This document shows, one piece after another, positions 52,442 to 60,618 of a stretch of DNA of 64,000 bases. The notes beneath the pieces were generated by a model. The model did not search any database. It was not told the DNA's origin and saw only the letters and a program-made list of their open reading frames with translations. The position numbers were made by a program, and so were the translations under genes. Source of the DNA: Cardiobacteriaceae bacterium TAE3-ERU3 (GTDB lineage Bacteria; Pseudomonadota; Gammaproteobacteria; Cardiobacteriales; Cardiobacteriaceae); assembly GCA_019218315.1 (NCBI GenBank), contig JAHUUI010000002.1, positions 186,001-250,000 on the forward strand, in the 5' to 3' direction. Every line of letters begins with the position of its first letter. The first letter of the stretch is position 1.

Positions 52442-53218
52442 TTATGGTATAGATAATATTCTTAAATCATGAATATATCGCGCGATAGGCAAATATTCCT
52501 TCTCTGTCGACATTCCTAACTCTCGTATTATCAGCTCTTTTTCACTGTTTCTAGCACGATCCCTAGGCTTCATATAGTCGTAAAAACACCGCACCCCAGT
52601 CAGTGAATAGCGGGACAGATACCTGCCTTCAAGTAATTGATCCACTTCCTGTCGTGTCCTTGGTGATGAAGGTGTGAGTTTTGCTGCATTACGATTAATC
52701 AGGCCCTGATCAACATATTCAAAATTACCATATATATGATGAATGAAGTTCAACGCGCTACGGTTGTAATACATCAAAGAAAAAAAGCCGCCACAGGACA
52801 AGCGTACCAATATCTGATTCAAGATCGGCTCAAAATCTGCTACCCATTCCAATACCGCATGGCAACAAACACCATCATATTTCATGCCTTTTGGATAGCT
52901 ATTCTCATCAGCCAAATCACCGTGGATAATAGTCAAACGATCTTCAACCCCACACGCACATGCAGCTTCCCAAGCCTGCTTCAACAGTAGCTTGGATTGA
53001 TCAATAAGTGTGACACGACATCCTTGAGCTAAAAACCACATGGCCATTTGACCGGCGCCACCACCTGCATCGAGGATATGTAGCTCTGTTTTCTGCTCAA
53101 CAAGCTCTGCAAGATCTCTTTGCAGTACGGCTAGACGAATTACCCCTTTAGCCCGTTTGTGTATGTTTTTAATAAAATGATCACCAATTTGGTCAAAACG
53201 ATTCATCAAGGCCGCCAT
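52442..53218 (-). CDS. cmoM: tRNA 5-carboxymethoxyuridine methyltransferase CmoM
   Basis: 258 residues; the ATG at 53206 is an alternative and neither has a strong Shine-Dalgarno. It is a class I SAM methyltransferase with motif I LDAGGGAGQMAMWF. It aligns with E. coli CmoM (SmtA) across its length: NIHKRAKGVIRLAVLQRDL, CHAVLEWVADFEPIL, GNFEYVDQGL, TGVRCFYDYM and IARYIHDL. CmoM methylates cmo5U34 to mcmo5U on tRNAs reading four-codon boxes. It is isolated between ilvI and a divergent gene. Confidence 0.88.
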   Translation of the reverse strand: MAALMNRFDQIGDHFIKNIHKRAKGVIRLAVLQRDLAELVEQKTELHILDAGGGAGQMAMWFLAQGCRVTLIDQSKLLLKQAWEAACACGVEDRLTIIHGDLADENSYPKGMKYDGVCCHAVLEWVADFEPILNQILVRLSCGGFFSLMYYNRSALNFIHHIYGNFEYVDQGLINRNAAKLTPSSPRTRQEVDQLLEGRYLSRYSLTGVRCFYDYMKPRDRARNSEKELIIRELGMSTEKEYLPIARYIHDLRILSIP

Positions 53219-53425
53219 TGTAAACAACAACGCATGATTTTATACCAAATCTTGGCGAGATACCGCTTGGCATGTACCGTTATTGATCATAGCTTACAAA
53301 TACGAGCGATGTTCAAATAGTCAATATAGATGAAGCCAGATTCTCAGTAATCAGTAATACGATCACCAAGAGCCGTAAAAATGTTACCCTAGCGCTCTCT
53401 AATTACGATCCTCCTTTCAACTGCT

Positions 53426-54226
53426 ATGTGTAACCAACTTTATCCAGCTATCTATAAAGCACTTACAGACAACGACACTAACAATAAAATCAAACAAGTC
53501 TATGCACTTTACCAAGGCTATAAAGATGGGCTTTATGCAAGATCACCTAGCGAAGTAGTATCACTGACGGCACCAGGCCGACCAGAACACCCAATTTTGG
53601 TCGAGCCCAAGGACGTCCCCAGAAGACGCCTCGGTAGCAAAACTGGAATTTGCGCTATGCTTCACGCCATCGCACACATTGAATTTAACGCCATTAATCT
53701 CGCACTTGATGCTGCCTATCGTTTCCAGGACATGCCAGAAGACTTCTATGCAGACTGGCTGTTGGTTGCAAAAGAGGAAGCCTATCACTTCACCCTCATC
53801 AGTGAGCGCTTGGAGATGCTCGGCAGTTACTATGGCGCATTCCCGGCACATGATGGCTTATGGCAAGCGTGTACTGAGACAGAACATGACGTAATGGTGC
53901 GTATGGCTTTGGTGCCGCGAGTCATGGAAGCAAGAGGGCTGGATGTCACACCCGGTATACAAAAAAAATTACGCGAACACGGAGAAGAGCGAAGTGCACA
54001 GCTGCTCGATATCATTTATCGTGACGAGCATGGGCACGTCGCAATTGGTTCAAAGTGGTTCAAATACTGCTGCGCCGAGCGTGGCTTGAACTATAGAGAA
54101 ACGTTTAGTGATTTGCTCAGCAATTACTTAAAAGCCAAAGTAAGGGGTCCATTTAATATCGAAGCGCGCCTACAAGCCGGATTTGATGATTTGGAAATGG
54201 CCATGCTCGAAGATATCGCACAGTAA
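53426..54226 (+). CDS. DUF455 ferritin-like protein
   Basis: A 266-residue, mostly helical protein. The DUF455 pattern is strong: AHIEFNAINLALDAAYRF, DWLLVAKEEAYHF, PAHDGLWQAC, ALVPRVMEARGLDVTP and RDEHGHVAIG. The Glu and Glu-x-x-His positions across these helices form a ferritin-like di-metal site, so a carboxylate-bridged oxidase or hydroxylase role is plausible, but the substrate is unknown. The stop is adjacent to the stop of the converging PqiA-like gene with no room for a terminator. Confidence 0.85.
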   Translation: MCNQLYPAIYKALTDNDTNNKIKQVYALYQGYKDGLYARSPSEVVSLTAPGRPEHPILVEPKDVPRRRLGSKTGICAMLHAIAHIEFNAINLALDAAYRFQDMPEDFYADWLLVAKEEAYHFTLISERLEMLGSYYGAFPAHDGLWQACTETEHDVMVRMALVPRVMEARGLDVTPGIQKKLREHGEERSAQLLDIIYRDEHGHVAIGSKWFKYCCAERGLNYRETFSDLLSNYLKAKVRGPFNIEARLQAGFDDLEMAMLEDIAQ

Positions 54227-54712
54227 TTACAGGCGCGCCTCTATATCATTTTCGATCAGAATACCTGCAATCATCGAGATGACGACAGATACTGTAAACC
54301 AATAAATACCTGCGTGAATTTCAACTTCAACCAACACACCAAGCTTAAGAATCATCAACATCAATGCCACGACAAAAACATCGAGCATCGAGAACTTAGC
54401 CAGCTTACCCAACCACTTTTGCCAATGGACCAGAGCATTAGGAATAGACGGGTAATAAAAAATATACGCTGCCATGCCCAGCAATTTTGCAATCGGGAAA
54501 AGTACGCTGAATGCGAGTAGAATTACCCCCAACCCAAATGTTTTATCAGCCAGCAAGGCACCAATTCCGGAAAGAACACTAAACGTATTTTGTACCAGAA
54601 TCAGCTTTTTAACGGTCATCATCGGAATGATCAATCCAGCACCCAAAGTCAGCAGACCGCTAAAAATGACAAGCAGCATCAGAATACGCCATTTTTTTCT
54701 TGGTCCACTCAT
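54227..54712 (-). CDS. Short PqiA-like membrane protein
   Basis: 161 residues, four membrane helices. It resembles one half of PqiA: KTFGLGVILLAFSVLFPIAKLLG, then GKLAKFSMLDVFVVALMLMILKLG, the hallmark of the PqiA domain. There is no zinc ribbon and no partner MCE gene next to it; the pqiABC operon lies 2 kb away on the other strand. The ATG overlaps the yqiB stop by four bases. Confidence 0.82.
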   Translation of the reverse strand: MSGPRKKWRILMLLVIFSGLLTLGAGLIIPMMTVKKLILVQNTFSVLSGIGALLADKTFGLGVILLAFSVLFPIAKLLGMAAYIFYYPSIPNALVHWQKWLGKLAKFSMLDVFVVALMLMILKLGVLVEVEIHAGIYWFTVSVVISMIAGILIENDIEARL

Positions 54713-55161
54713 GCCAATACCCCAACTGCTGGAAGACCGTCCGGCAAATCATCAGGCGCAACGTTGACATTCAATCGATAACCATGACGATAGCAATAAT
54801 CAAGCCACTCACCGAGTGCCCGATTGCGCGTAACTTTGGCCTGACGCTGCTGCGTAACAGGGACTGACTGAGTATCAATCCGTGCTTCAACCAAACGAGC
54901 ATCGTGATAAACACGGATTTGATGATCCGGGGCTAAAAGTCGCCCAGCGTGATGTGGAAAATGATGGGCCAACAGCCACTCACTGGTATATGGATGCAAG
55001 CTCACACGGTGCAAATAAGCAGGTCTACGCCCTTCAGATTCCAGTACATACCACCCCTCTTGCTGAGGCAAATGCGGCAGCAAAAGGCGAAATAGCATGT
55101 AGTTATTTTCATAAAGCGCGAGTAACGACGGGTTATCACGCATAAATCGACGATGTCGCAT
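54709..55161 (-). CDS. yqiB: DUF1249 family protein (YqiB type)
   Basis: 150 residues. It matches the E. coli YqiB family: LYENNYMLFRLLLPHL near the start, IRVYHDARLVEA in the middle, and NRALGEWLDYCYRHG at the C-terminal helix. It is soluble with no catalytic motif that I recognise. In E. coli, yqiB sits by nudF and cpdA; here it pairs with the short PqiA-like gene and stands divergent from apt. Confidence 0.82.
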   Translation of the reverse strand: MRHRRFMRDNPSLLALYENNYMLFRLLLPHLPQQEGWYVLESEGRRPAYLHRVSLHPYTSEWLLAHHFPHHAGRLLAPDHQIRVYHDARLVEARIDTQSVPVTQQRQAKVTRNRALGEWLDYCYRHGYRLNVNVAPDDLPDGLPAVGVLA

Positions 55162-55352
55162 TAAACCTCCAAAAACGTTGCCTTATAATGGTGATCTGCT
55201 CAAAATAATTCAAGCAGTTTACCCATTACTACACTGCTACCGGCGCTCTTTTCCAGATAAGATTGATGCAAAAATTTACTTAGCAGATGAAACTAAGCGG
55301 CATTCAGGATAAACTGCCGCCTTTATTTTATTTTGCACAGGATACTTCAATC

Positions 55353-55871
55353 ATGGATTGGCAAGATCTCGTAATCGACATCCCTAACTACCCAAAACCA
55401 GGCATCACTTTTAAAGACATCACACCATTGCTTGCAAACGGCGAAGGCTTTCGTGCGGCTATAGAGGAGATGGCGCTATTTTGTGAGCGAGAAGACTTGC
55501 TGCCAGATGTTCTCGCTTGCCCAGAGGCACGAGGCTTTATTTTTGCTTCTGCCCTTGCGCAAAGACTCGGCATTGGCTTTATTCCTCTGCGCAAACCCGG
55601 CAAGCTACCTCGCAAAACCGCGACATTTAACTATGATCTTGAATATGGCCAAGACACTTTGGAAGTACATGCCGAGGATATCAAACCAGGTATGCGGATA
55701 ATGATGGTAGATGACGTCCTGGCTACAGGTGGAACCATGAGTGCCTGCATTCAGTTATTAGAATCATTAGGTGGCAAAGTAATCGGCGCAGCCTTTTTAC
55801 TTGAGATCCTCGAATTGAATGGTCGTAAGAAACTCAACAACATACCGGTACTCAGCCTGATTCGTGACTGA
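55353..55871 (+). CDS. apt: Adenine phosphoribosyltransferase
   Basis: 172 residues from the ATG with AGGAT ten bases upstream; a longer frame adds 22 residues without homology. It salvages adenine to AMP with PRPP. The conserved NYPKPGITFKDITPLL, EARGFIF, PLRKPGKLPR and the PRPP loop VDDVLATGGT are intact. The 191 bases upstream to yqiB hold the divergent promoters, not resolved by eye. Confidence 0.95.
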   Translation: MDWQDLVIDIPNYPKPGITFKDITPLLANGEGFRAAIEEMALFCEREDLLPDVLACPEARGFIFASALAQRLGIGFIPLRKPGKLPRKTATFNYDLEYGQDTLEVHAEDIKPGMRIMMVDDVLATGGTMSACIQLLESLGGKVIGAAFLLEILELNGRKKLNNIPVLSLIRD

Positions 55872-55999
55872 CGGTAATCATTTACAAGCGCTTAATTACA
55901 ATTTTTTGTAACCTTACGAGAACATAGCTTTACTTGTTAGCGCTTTTGCGTCTAAAATCGATGCCAGTTAATAAATGGATCATTTAGGAGAAAACATCC

Positions 56000-56662
56000 A
56001 TGCAACACAATCAAACTATTGAGCATGTTTCATCAGAAGGTATTCTCGCGAGAAACAAGGTACTACGCCAAACTTACGTACTTTTGGGGATGAATGTCCT
56101 GTTTAGTGCTGTTTGTGCCTACATTGGCATGGCTATGGGCATTGGTCAAATCCCTTGGTTTGTCGCTATGATTGCACTGATTGGCCTTTCTATGGGTATC
56201 AATGCCAACCGCAACAGCGGTGTTGGCATCGTCCTACTCTTTGCTTTAACCGGCTTCTTAGGCCTCTACGTCTCTAATATCCTCAGCATGTATTTTGCTG
56301 CTGGTGCTGGTAGCGTGGTCGTCAAAGCATTGGTCGGCACCGGCATTATGTTTTTTGGCCTTTCAGCCTATGTACTGACCACAGGTAAGAACTTCACCTT
56401 CCTCGGTGGCTTCTTGTTCGTCGGTGTCATGGTTGCCTTATTGGCCGGTATTGGTGCAATGGTCTTTGGCATGACTGCATTGTCGTTGGTTGTATCTGGC
56501 GCATTCTTGCTAATCTTTGCAGGTTACGTCCTGTATGACACAAGCAATATCGTTCATGGCTATGAAACCAATTACATCGTTGCCACTCTTGGCTTATTCA
56601 TGAATATTTTCAATATCTTCCTGAGCCTGCTAAATCTGATTGGCGCGTTCAGCAACGATTAA
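56000..56662 (+). CDS. yccA: Bax inhibitor-1 family protein YccA
   Basis: A 220-residue inner-membrane protein with seven hydrophobic helices. The BI-1 C-terminal signature is visible as FAGYVLYDTSNIVHG with the acidic residues of the family, followed by ATLGLFMNIFNIFLSLL. In E. coli, YccA is a substrate and modulator of FtsH that protects SecY. GGAG precedes the ATG. The 128 bases upstream include TTTACT and TAAAAT 18 bases apart, a possible promoter. Confidence 0.9.
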   Translation: MQHNQTIEHVSSEGILARNKVLRQTYVLLGMNVLFSAVCAYIGMAMGIGQIPWFVAMIALIGLSMGINANRNSGVGIVLLFALTGFLGLYVSNILSMYFAAGAGSVVVKALVGTGIMFFGLSAYVLTTGKNFTFLGGFLFVGVMVALLAGIGAMVFGMTALSLVVSGAFLLIFAGYVLYDTSNIVHGYETNYIVATLGLFMNIFNIFLSLLNLIGAFSND

Positions 56663-56679
56663 TTTATACTTGAGCTTTG

Positions 56680-56705
56680 CCGGGCGATACCTTTGTATCG
56701 TCCGG
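56680..56705 (+). terminator. Hairpin between yccA and pqiA, possible terminator or attenuator
   Basis: An 11-bp stem with one G-T pair (CCGGGCGATAC with GTATCGTCCGG, loop of 4), 18 bases past the yccA stop and followed only by TTT. It ends nine bases before the first pqiA ATG and occupies the ribosome-binding region, so it may limit readthrough or translation of the pqi operon. Confidence 0.5.
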
Positions 56706-56713
56706 TTTCACAT

Positions 56714-57325
56714 ATGATTATTCACAACCGTATTGCCTGCCCCTACTGCGATACCATATACGATAAGAAACATCTTCAACCCAATGAATCTTTAGTATGT
56801 TCAGTCTGTCACACGACTATTGATCGTGGCGCAGCAGACTTTCGGCGCGCATTTATTTTCGCATTAACCGGCGTTATTTTATTTGTCATTGCGAATGCTT
56901 ATCCGTTTATTACAATCGAACTTGCGGGTCAACAAACTACGATCACAATCGCATCGAGCATTGATTCTCTGTTTAATAACCGATTAGACATACTCGGCAT
57001 TTTGGTATTTTTTCTGATCATCATTACGCCACTGTGGTACTTGCTTGGCGTAGTTTGGGTGGTACTGAGTTTCCGCTTTAATATTGCCATATCTTTGACA
57101 CGGCGTTTTCTGCACCTAATGACCCACCTTTCTCCCTGGAATATGCTCGAGGTATATTTGGTAGGTGTATTGGTTATGATCGTTAAAGTCATGCAAATGG
57201 CTGACATACATTTTGATTACGGATTTTGGGCCTTTTCAGCACTGATGGGGTGCTCCATTTTAGCGAACTATTACTTTGACCTTGCCGATGCGGTTACTCA
57301 TGCCTACACTGAAGAACGAGCCTGA
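56714..57325 (+). CDS. pqiA: Paraquat-inducible protein A, N-terminal half
   Basis: 203 residues: a zinc ribbon with two CxxC knuckles (CPYC at about 9-12, CSVC at about 29-32) and a PqiA domain of four helices, including THLSPWNMLEVYLVG. In E. coli, PqiA is one protein of about 417 residues with two such halves; here this gene stops and the second half starts in another frame with 26 bases of overlap. PqiA is the inner-membrane part of the PqiABC lipid transport system. A TTG upstream at 56693 is an alternative start; no Shine-Dalgarno is evident. Confidence 0.85.
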   Translation: MIIHNRIACPYCDTIYDKKHLQPNESLVCSVCHTTIDRGAADFRRAFIFALTGVILFVIANAYPFITIELAGQQTTITIASSIDSLFNNRLDILGILVFFLIIITPLWYLLGVVWVVLSFRFNIAISLTRRFLHLMTHLSPWNMLEVYLVGVLVMIVKVMQMADIHFDYGFWAFSALMGCSILANYYFDLADAVTHAYTEERA

Positions 57326-57935
57326 TACCTGCCGTGAATACGGCTTTTGTAACTGCCTCGAATGCGGTGCAGTTGTTAAGAAAGATATTACACTGTGCCC
57401 ACGTTGCCACAGCCACTTGCACAGCAGAAAACCAAAGTCGCTACAGAAATCGTGGATGTTTCTCATCACATCCATCATTCTTTTTTTCCCGGCCAACCTG
57501 CTACCGATCACTTATACAAGAACCATCGGTCAACCGGTTCAAGTAGATACCATCATGAGTAGTATTTTGTTTTTATGGCACCATGGGTCTTACGCAGTAG
57601 CCAGTATTATATTTGTAGCCAGCATCTTTACGCCATTTTTTAAAATAGCTGTATTGCTTTATTTATTAACCCACCCAGCGCCAAAACGTCCGCCTGTCAT
57701 ACAAACCAAGCTTTACCGCTTCATCCACTTTGTGGGCCGTTGGTCAATGATTGACGTTTTTGTTGTGGCGCTGCTTGGTGCGTTAGTGCAAAATAATTTG
57801 GCCAGCATTACGCCCGGTGCTGGTATCTTTGCCTTTGCGGCGGTAGTTGTCGCAACGATGTTCGCCACGGAACAATTTGATATTAGAATTTTATGGGATA
57901 AATACCGAGACTATTCATGCAAGAACCAATCATAA
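57300..57935 (+). CDS. pqiA: Paraquat-inducible protein A, C-terminal half
   Basis: 211 residues, again a zinc ribbon (CLEC at about 19-22, CPRC at about 33-36) and four helices with ILFFPANLLPI, SIFTPFFKIAVLLYLL and HFVGRWSMIDVFVVALLGALVQ, the strongest PqiA hallmark. It overlaps the first half by 26 bases in a +1 frame and pqiB by 19 bases. The two halves are each complete domains, so this looks like a stable gene split rather than decay. Confidence 0.88.
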   Translation: MPTLKNEPDTCREYGFCNCLECGAVVKKDITLCPRCHSHLHSRKPKSLQKSWMFLITSIILFFPANLLPITYTRTIGQPVQVDTIMSSILFLWHHGSYAVASIIFVASIFTPFFKIAVLLYLLTHPAPKRPPVIQTKLYRFIHFVGRWSMIDVFVVALLGALVQNNLASITPGAGIFAFAAVVVATMFATEQFDIRILWDKYRDYSCKNQS

Positions 57936-59566
57936 AAAAAAGACGCATCACCTTTCTTTGGATCATTCCAATAATTGCACTGGGCATTGGGTTATGGCTC
58001 GCATATCAGCACGTTCGAAATACCGGTGCCACGATTACTTTGGATTTTCGTACCGGCGAAGGCATCGTTGCCAATAAAACCAGAATCCGCTATAAAGATC
58101 TAGATATTGGTGTCGTTACTGGCGTTGGTTTTTCTGAAGATTTAAGCCACGTCATTGTCGAAGCACAAATGATCGCCAACGCAACGCCCCTTCTCAACGA
58201 AGACTCCAAGTTTTGGGTTGTTAAGCCACAAATTACCGCAGCTGGAGTCAGTGGGCTTTCAACACTGATATCGGGGAGTTATATTGCCCTTGATCCGGGT
58301 AGCAGCAAAGTCAGCCGGCGCCATTTTGAAGGCCTGCAACAAGCACCTGCAATACCTCTATCTGAAGATGGACAGCTGGTTCATTTGCAGTCAGCTTCAA
58401 GTGCAGGGCTGAATATAGGAAGCCCCGTTTATTATCGTGGGCTTAAAGTTGGTCAAATCACCGAAATCAATTACCAGGCCAATGCCGATCGCTTGTTTAT
58501 CAATGCATTTGTTCGTGCTCCATACGACAAGCTGATCAATACCAGCACCAAATTTTGGAATGTTAGTGGTGTCTCACTTGATGTGAGTACCAATGGTGCA
58601 AATTTGCAAATGGAATCAATCGAATCTTTATTGCTAGGTGGTATTACGTTTACCACTCCGACAACTTTTGATACCAAACGCTCTTCATCAATCAGCGAAA
58701 AAGTATTTACTTTATATGCATCTGAAAGTGCTACGGTACAGCCGCCATCATTCGAAAAACAATACTATGTATTGTACTTCGACGACAGTATTCGCGGCCT
58801 GAACAACAACGCACCAGTCGAATTTAACGGTATTCGTATTGGTCAGGTTATCGACATTCGTCTCTTGTACGATGAGAAGACACAAAAAGCAGTTCTACCA
58901 GTGTTGGTTGAAGTTGAGCCACAACGTATTGACCGTGTAAACAAGCAGGAAGGCGAAGATAATTTGTTTGCCGACTTAGTCAGTAATGGTCTGCGTGCAT
59001 CTATGGAAACGGATAGCCTTATTACTGGCAGTAAGTTCATCAAGCTATCCATGTACCCTGATGATCCAGGCTCTCTGACCGAAGACCGCTACAGTCCTTA
59101 TTTGGTTATGCCGTCACGCAGTACCGGAATCAGCCGTATTGCTGATGGTGTTGGTGAGATTATTGACAAAGTCAAAAAACTACCGCTAGACCGTATTGCT
59201 GACGAAGTAAGTGAAGTGCTCGGCGAAGGCAAGAATGTCCTTGCTGGTGCAAACTCCATTCTAAATGCACCAAATATGGATCGCCTTGGTACTGATATCG
59301 TTAAATCACTTGAAGAGTTTAACCAGACAATGAAGAGTGTCCGTGGCGTAACTCAAAATGCCACTAAAACCTTGCATACACTCAATAACAAACTTGAGAA
59401 TGTTATTACCCAGTTCGAAGACACATTATATGGCTTCAGCCCTAACTCTTCACTGTACTATACATTGCAAGAAACCTTGTCAGCCCTGAGAAAAACTGCA
59501 GATTCAGTGAACAGTGTAGCGACCAAGCTAGACAATAAGCCCAATGCCCTCATTTTTGGAGACTAA
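57917..59566 (+). CDS. pqiB: MCE-domain lipid transport protein PqiB
   Basis: 549 residues, the same length as E. coli PqiB (546). One N-terminal membrane helix (about 12-30) is followed by three MCE domains (starting at about 40, 155 and 280; motifs such as GLSTLISGSYIAL and SPVYYRGLKVGQI) and a C-terminal coiled coil (about 420-500). PqiB forms a syringe-like hexamer that spans the periplasm. The start overlaps the second pqiA half. Confidence 0.93.
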   Translation: MQEPIIKKRRITFLWIIPIIALGIGLWLAYQHVRNTGATITLDFRTGEGIVANKTRIRYKDLDIGVVTGVGFSEDLSHVIVEAQMIANATPLLNEDSKFWVVKPQITAAGVSGLSTLISGSYIALDPGSSKVSRRHFEGLQQAPAIPLSEDGQLVHLQSASSAGLNIGSPVYYRGLKVGQITEINYQANADRLFINAFVRAPYDKLINTSTKFWNVSGVSLDVSTNGANLQMESIESLLLGGITFTTPTTFDTKRSSSISEKVFTLYASESATVQPPSFEKQYYVLYFDDSIRGLNNNAPVEFNGIRIGQVIDIRLLYDEKTQKAVLPVLVEVEPQRIDRVNKQEGEDNLFADLVSNGLRASMETDSLITGSKFIKLSMYPDDPGSLTEDRYSPYLVMPSRSTGISRIADGVGEIIDKVKKLPLDRIADEVSEVLGEGKNVLAGANSILNAPNMDRLGTDIVKSLEEFNQTMKSVRGVTQNATKTLHTLNNKLENVITQFEDTLYGFSPNSSLYYTLQETLSALRKTADSVNSVATKLDNKPNALIFGD

Positions 59567-59568
59567 TA

Positions 59569-60162
59569 ATGAAACATAAATTACCTTTGATGAGCCTTAT
59601 ACTGGGGGTATCAGCTATCCTCAGTGGCTGTGCCAGCGAAACAATTACCTATCATACGTTGCGTGCTTTACCCTCAGATAACTCAATGGTGTTACCATCG
59701 AATAGTGAGCAGCCAATTATTGCTTTACGCAACCTAAGCCTACCAGGGTATTTGGACGATCAAGATATTGTCTACCTCAAAGGCAGTAGTCAAGTTGTCC
59801 ATGTCGAAGGACAACAATGGGCTGAACCTCTTTCAGAAAACCTGCGCAATATTTTTGTCGAGCGACTGAAAAATATCACAGCAAACCCACGTATTCTCGC
59901 CTTCCCGCTTGCCAACAATATCAGGCCTGAACGTATTATTGATGTACAAATCAATGATTTTGTAGCCAGCAGAGATGATAATAAACTACTCATTCGCTCA
60001 AATTGGCAAATAACCCAGCCTGGTAAAAATCAACAAACACCACCTGGGTATGAATTCAACCGAGACTATCCGCTACAAGATGACAGCATCGATGCACTCA
60101 TGCGCGGATATCAGCAAGCTACAGCTGATTTAACCACAGCAATTAGCGATACGCTAAAGTAA
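59569..60162 (+). CDS. pqiC: Outer-membrane lipoprotein PqiC
   Basis: 197 residues. A signal peptide with lipobox LSGC (Cys21) precedes an ABC-transporter auxiliary (DUF330) domain: TYHTLRALP, then DDQDIVYLKG and WAEPLSENLRNIFVERL. PqiC anchors the PqiB tube to the outer membrane. It starts two bases after pqiB and ends the operon, which a strong terminator closes. Confidence 0.92.
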   Translation: MKHKLPLMSLILGVSAILSGCASETITYHTLRALPSDNSMVLPSNSEQPIIALRNLSLPGYLDDQDIVYLKGSSQVVHVEGQQWAEPLSENLRNIFVERLKNITANPRILAFPLANNIRPERIIDVQINDFVASRDDNKLLIRSNWQITQPGKNQQTPPGYEFNRDYPLQDDSIDALMRGYQQATADLTTAISDTLK

Positions 60163-60181
60163 GCATTATTTAAAATGAATT

Positions 60182-60218
60182 GAGGGCTATTTTGACGTAA
60201 CAAAATAGCCCTCTTTTT
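60182..60218 (+). terminator. Intrinsic terminator after pqiC
   Basis: A perfect 13-bp stem with a six-base loop (60182-60194 pairing with 60201-60213), GAGGGCTATTTTG and its complement, followed by five T. It lies 19 bases past the pqiC stop. The minus strand lacks a T-run, so it is mainly one-directional. Confidence 0.88.
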
Positions 60219-60258
60219 CTCATCTGTTAACTTAGAGCAAAGAAACGACTCGCTCCAA

Positions 60259-60612
60259 TCAGATATTTTCCAAGCGCCGACCAGCACATTGTGGACTGTC
60301 TGGTGCATTCTGAATATCTTGCCATTCATCTGGGGTATATGCGTGCAGTGCCAACGCATGGATCTCTCCGCCCGAAACAGTAAGTAGCGCACTGACGCGA
60401 CTATAGATCATTTGATGCCGTGCGACGCGGCGCTTACCGGCGAAATCTTCACTTACGATAACAATTTTGAAGTGACTTTCTTTCCCCGGATAATAACCTG
60501 CGTGATTTTTTGACTCGTTTTCCAGGTCAAAATATTGGGCTGATAAATCGGCCAATGCAGACTTAATTTCTTGCGCTACGACTCCAAGCTGACTCACATT
60601 ATGCTCACCCAT
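60259..60612 (-). CDS. bolA: BolA-family protein
   Basis: 117 residues, one BolA domain: SHFKIVIVSEDFAGKRRVARHQMIYSRV is the core, with the conserved histidine (about 67) that ligates a shared [2Fe-2S] cluster, followed by HALALHAYTPDEW. The length and C-terminal extension match BolA proper rather than IbaG. It follows der by six bases at the end of the hisS-yfgM-bamB-der run. Confidence 0.9.
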   Translation of the reverse strand: MGEHNVSQLGVVAQEIKSALADLSAQYFDLENESKNHAGYYPGKESHFKIVIVSEDFAGKRRVARHQMIYSRVSALLTVSGGEIHALALHAYTPDEWQDIQNAPDSPQCAGRRLENI

Positions 60613-60618
60613 ATCTCG

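Noticed and set aside
53219-53425. Possible small gene between cmoM and the DUF455 gene
   Set aside because: No frame with a ribosome-binding site and coding character; treated as a divergent promoter region.
57290-57330. PqiA as a frameshifted pseudogene
   Set aside because: Both halves are complete domains with their own zinc ribbons and starts, and the pqiB and pqiC genes downstream are intact; kept as a split gene.
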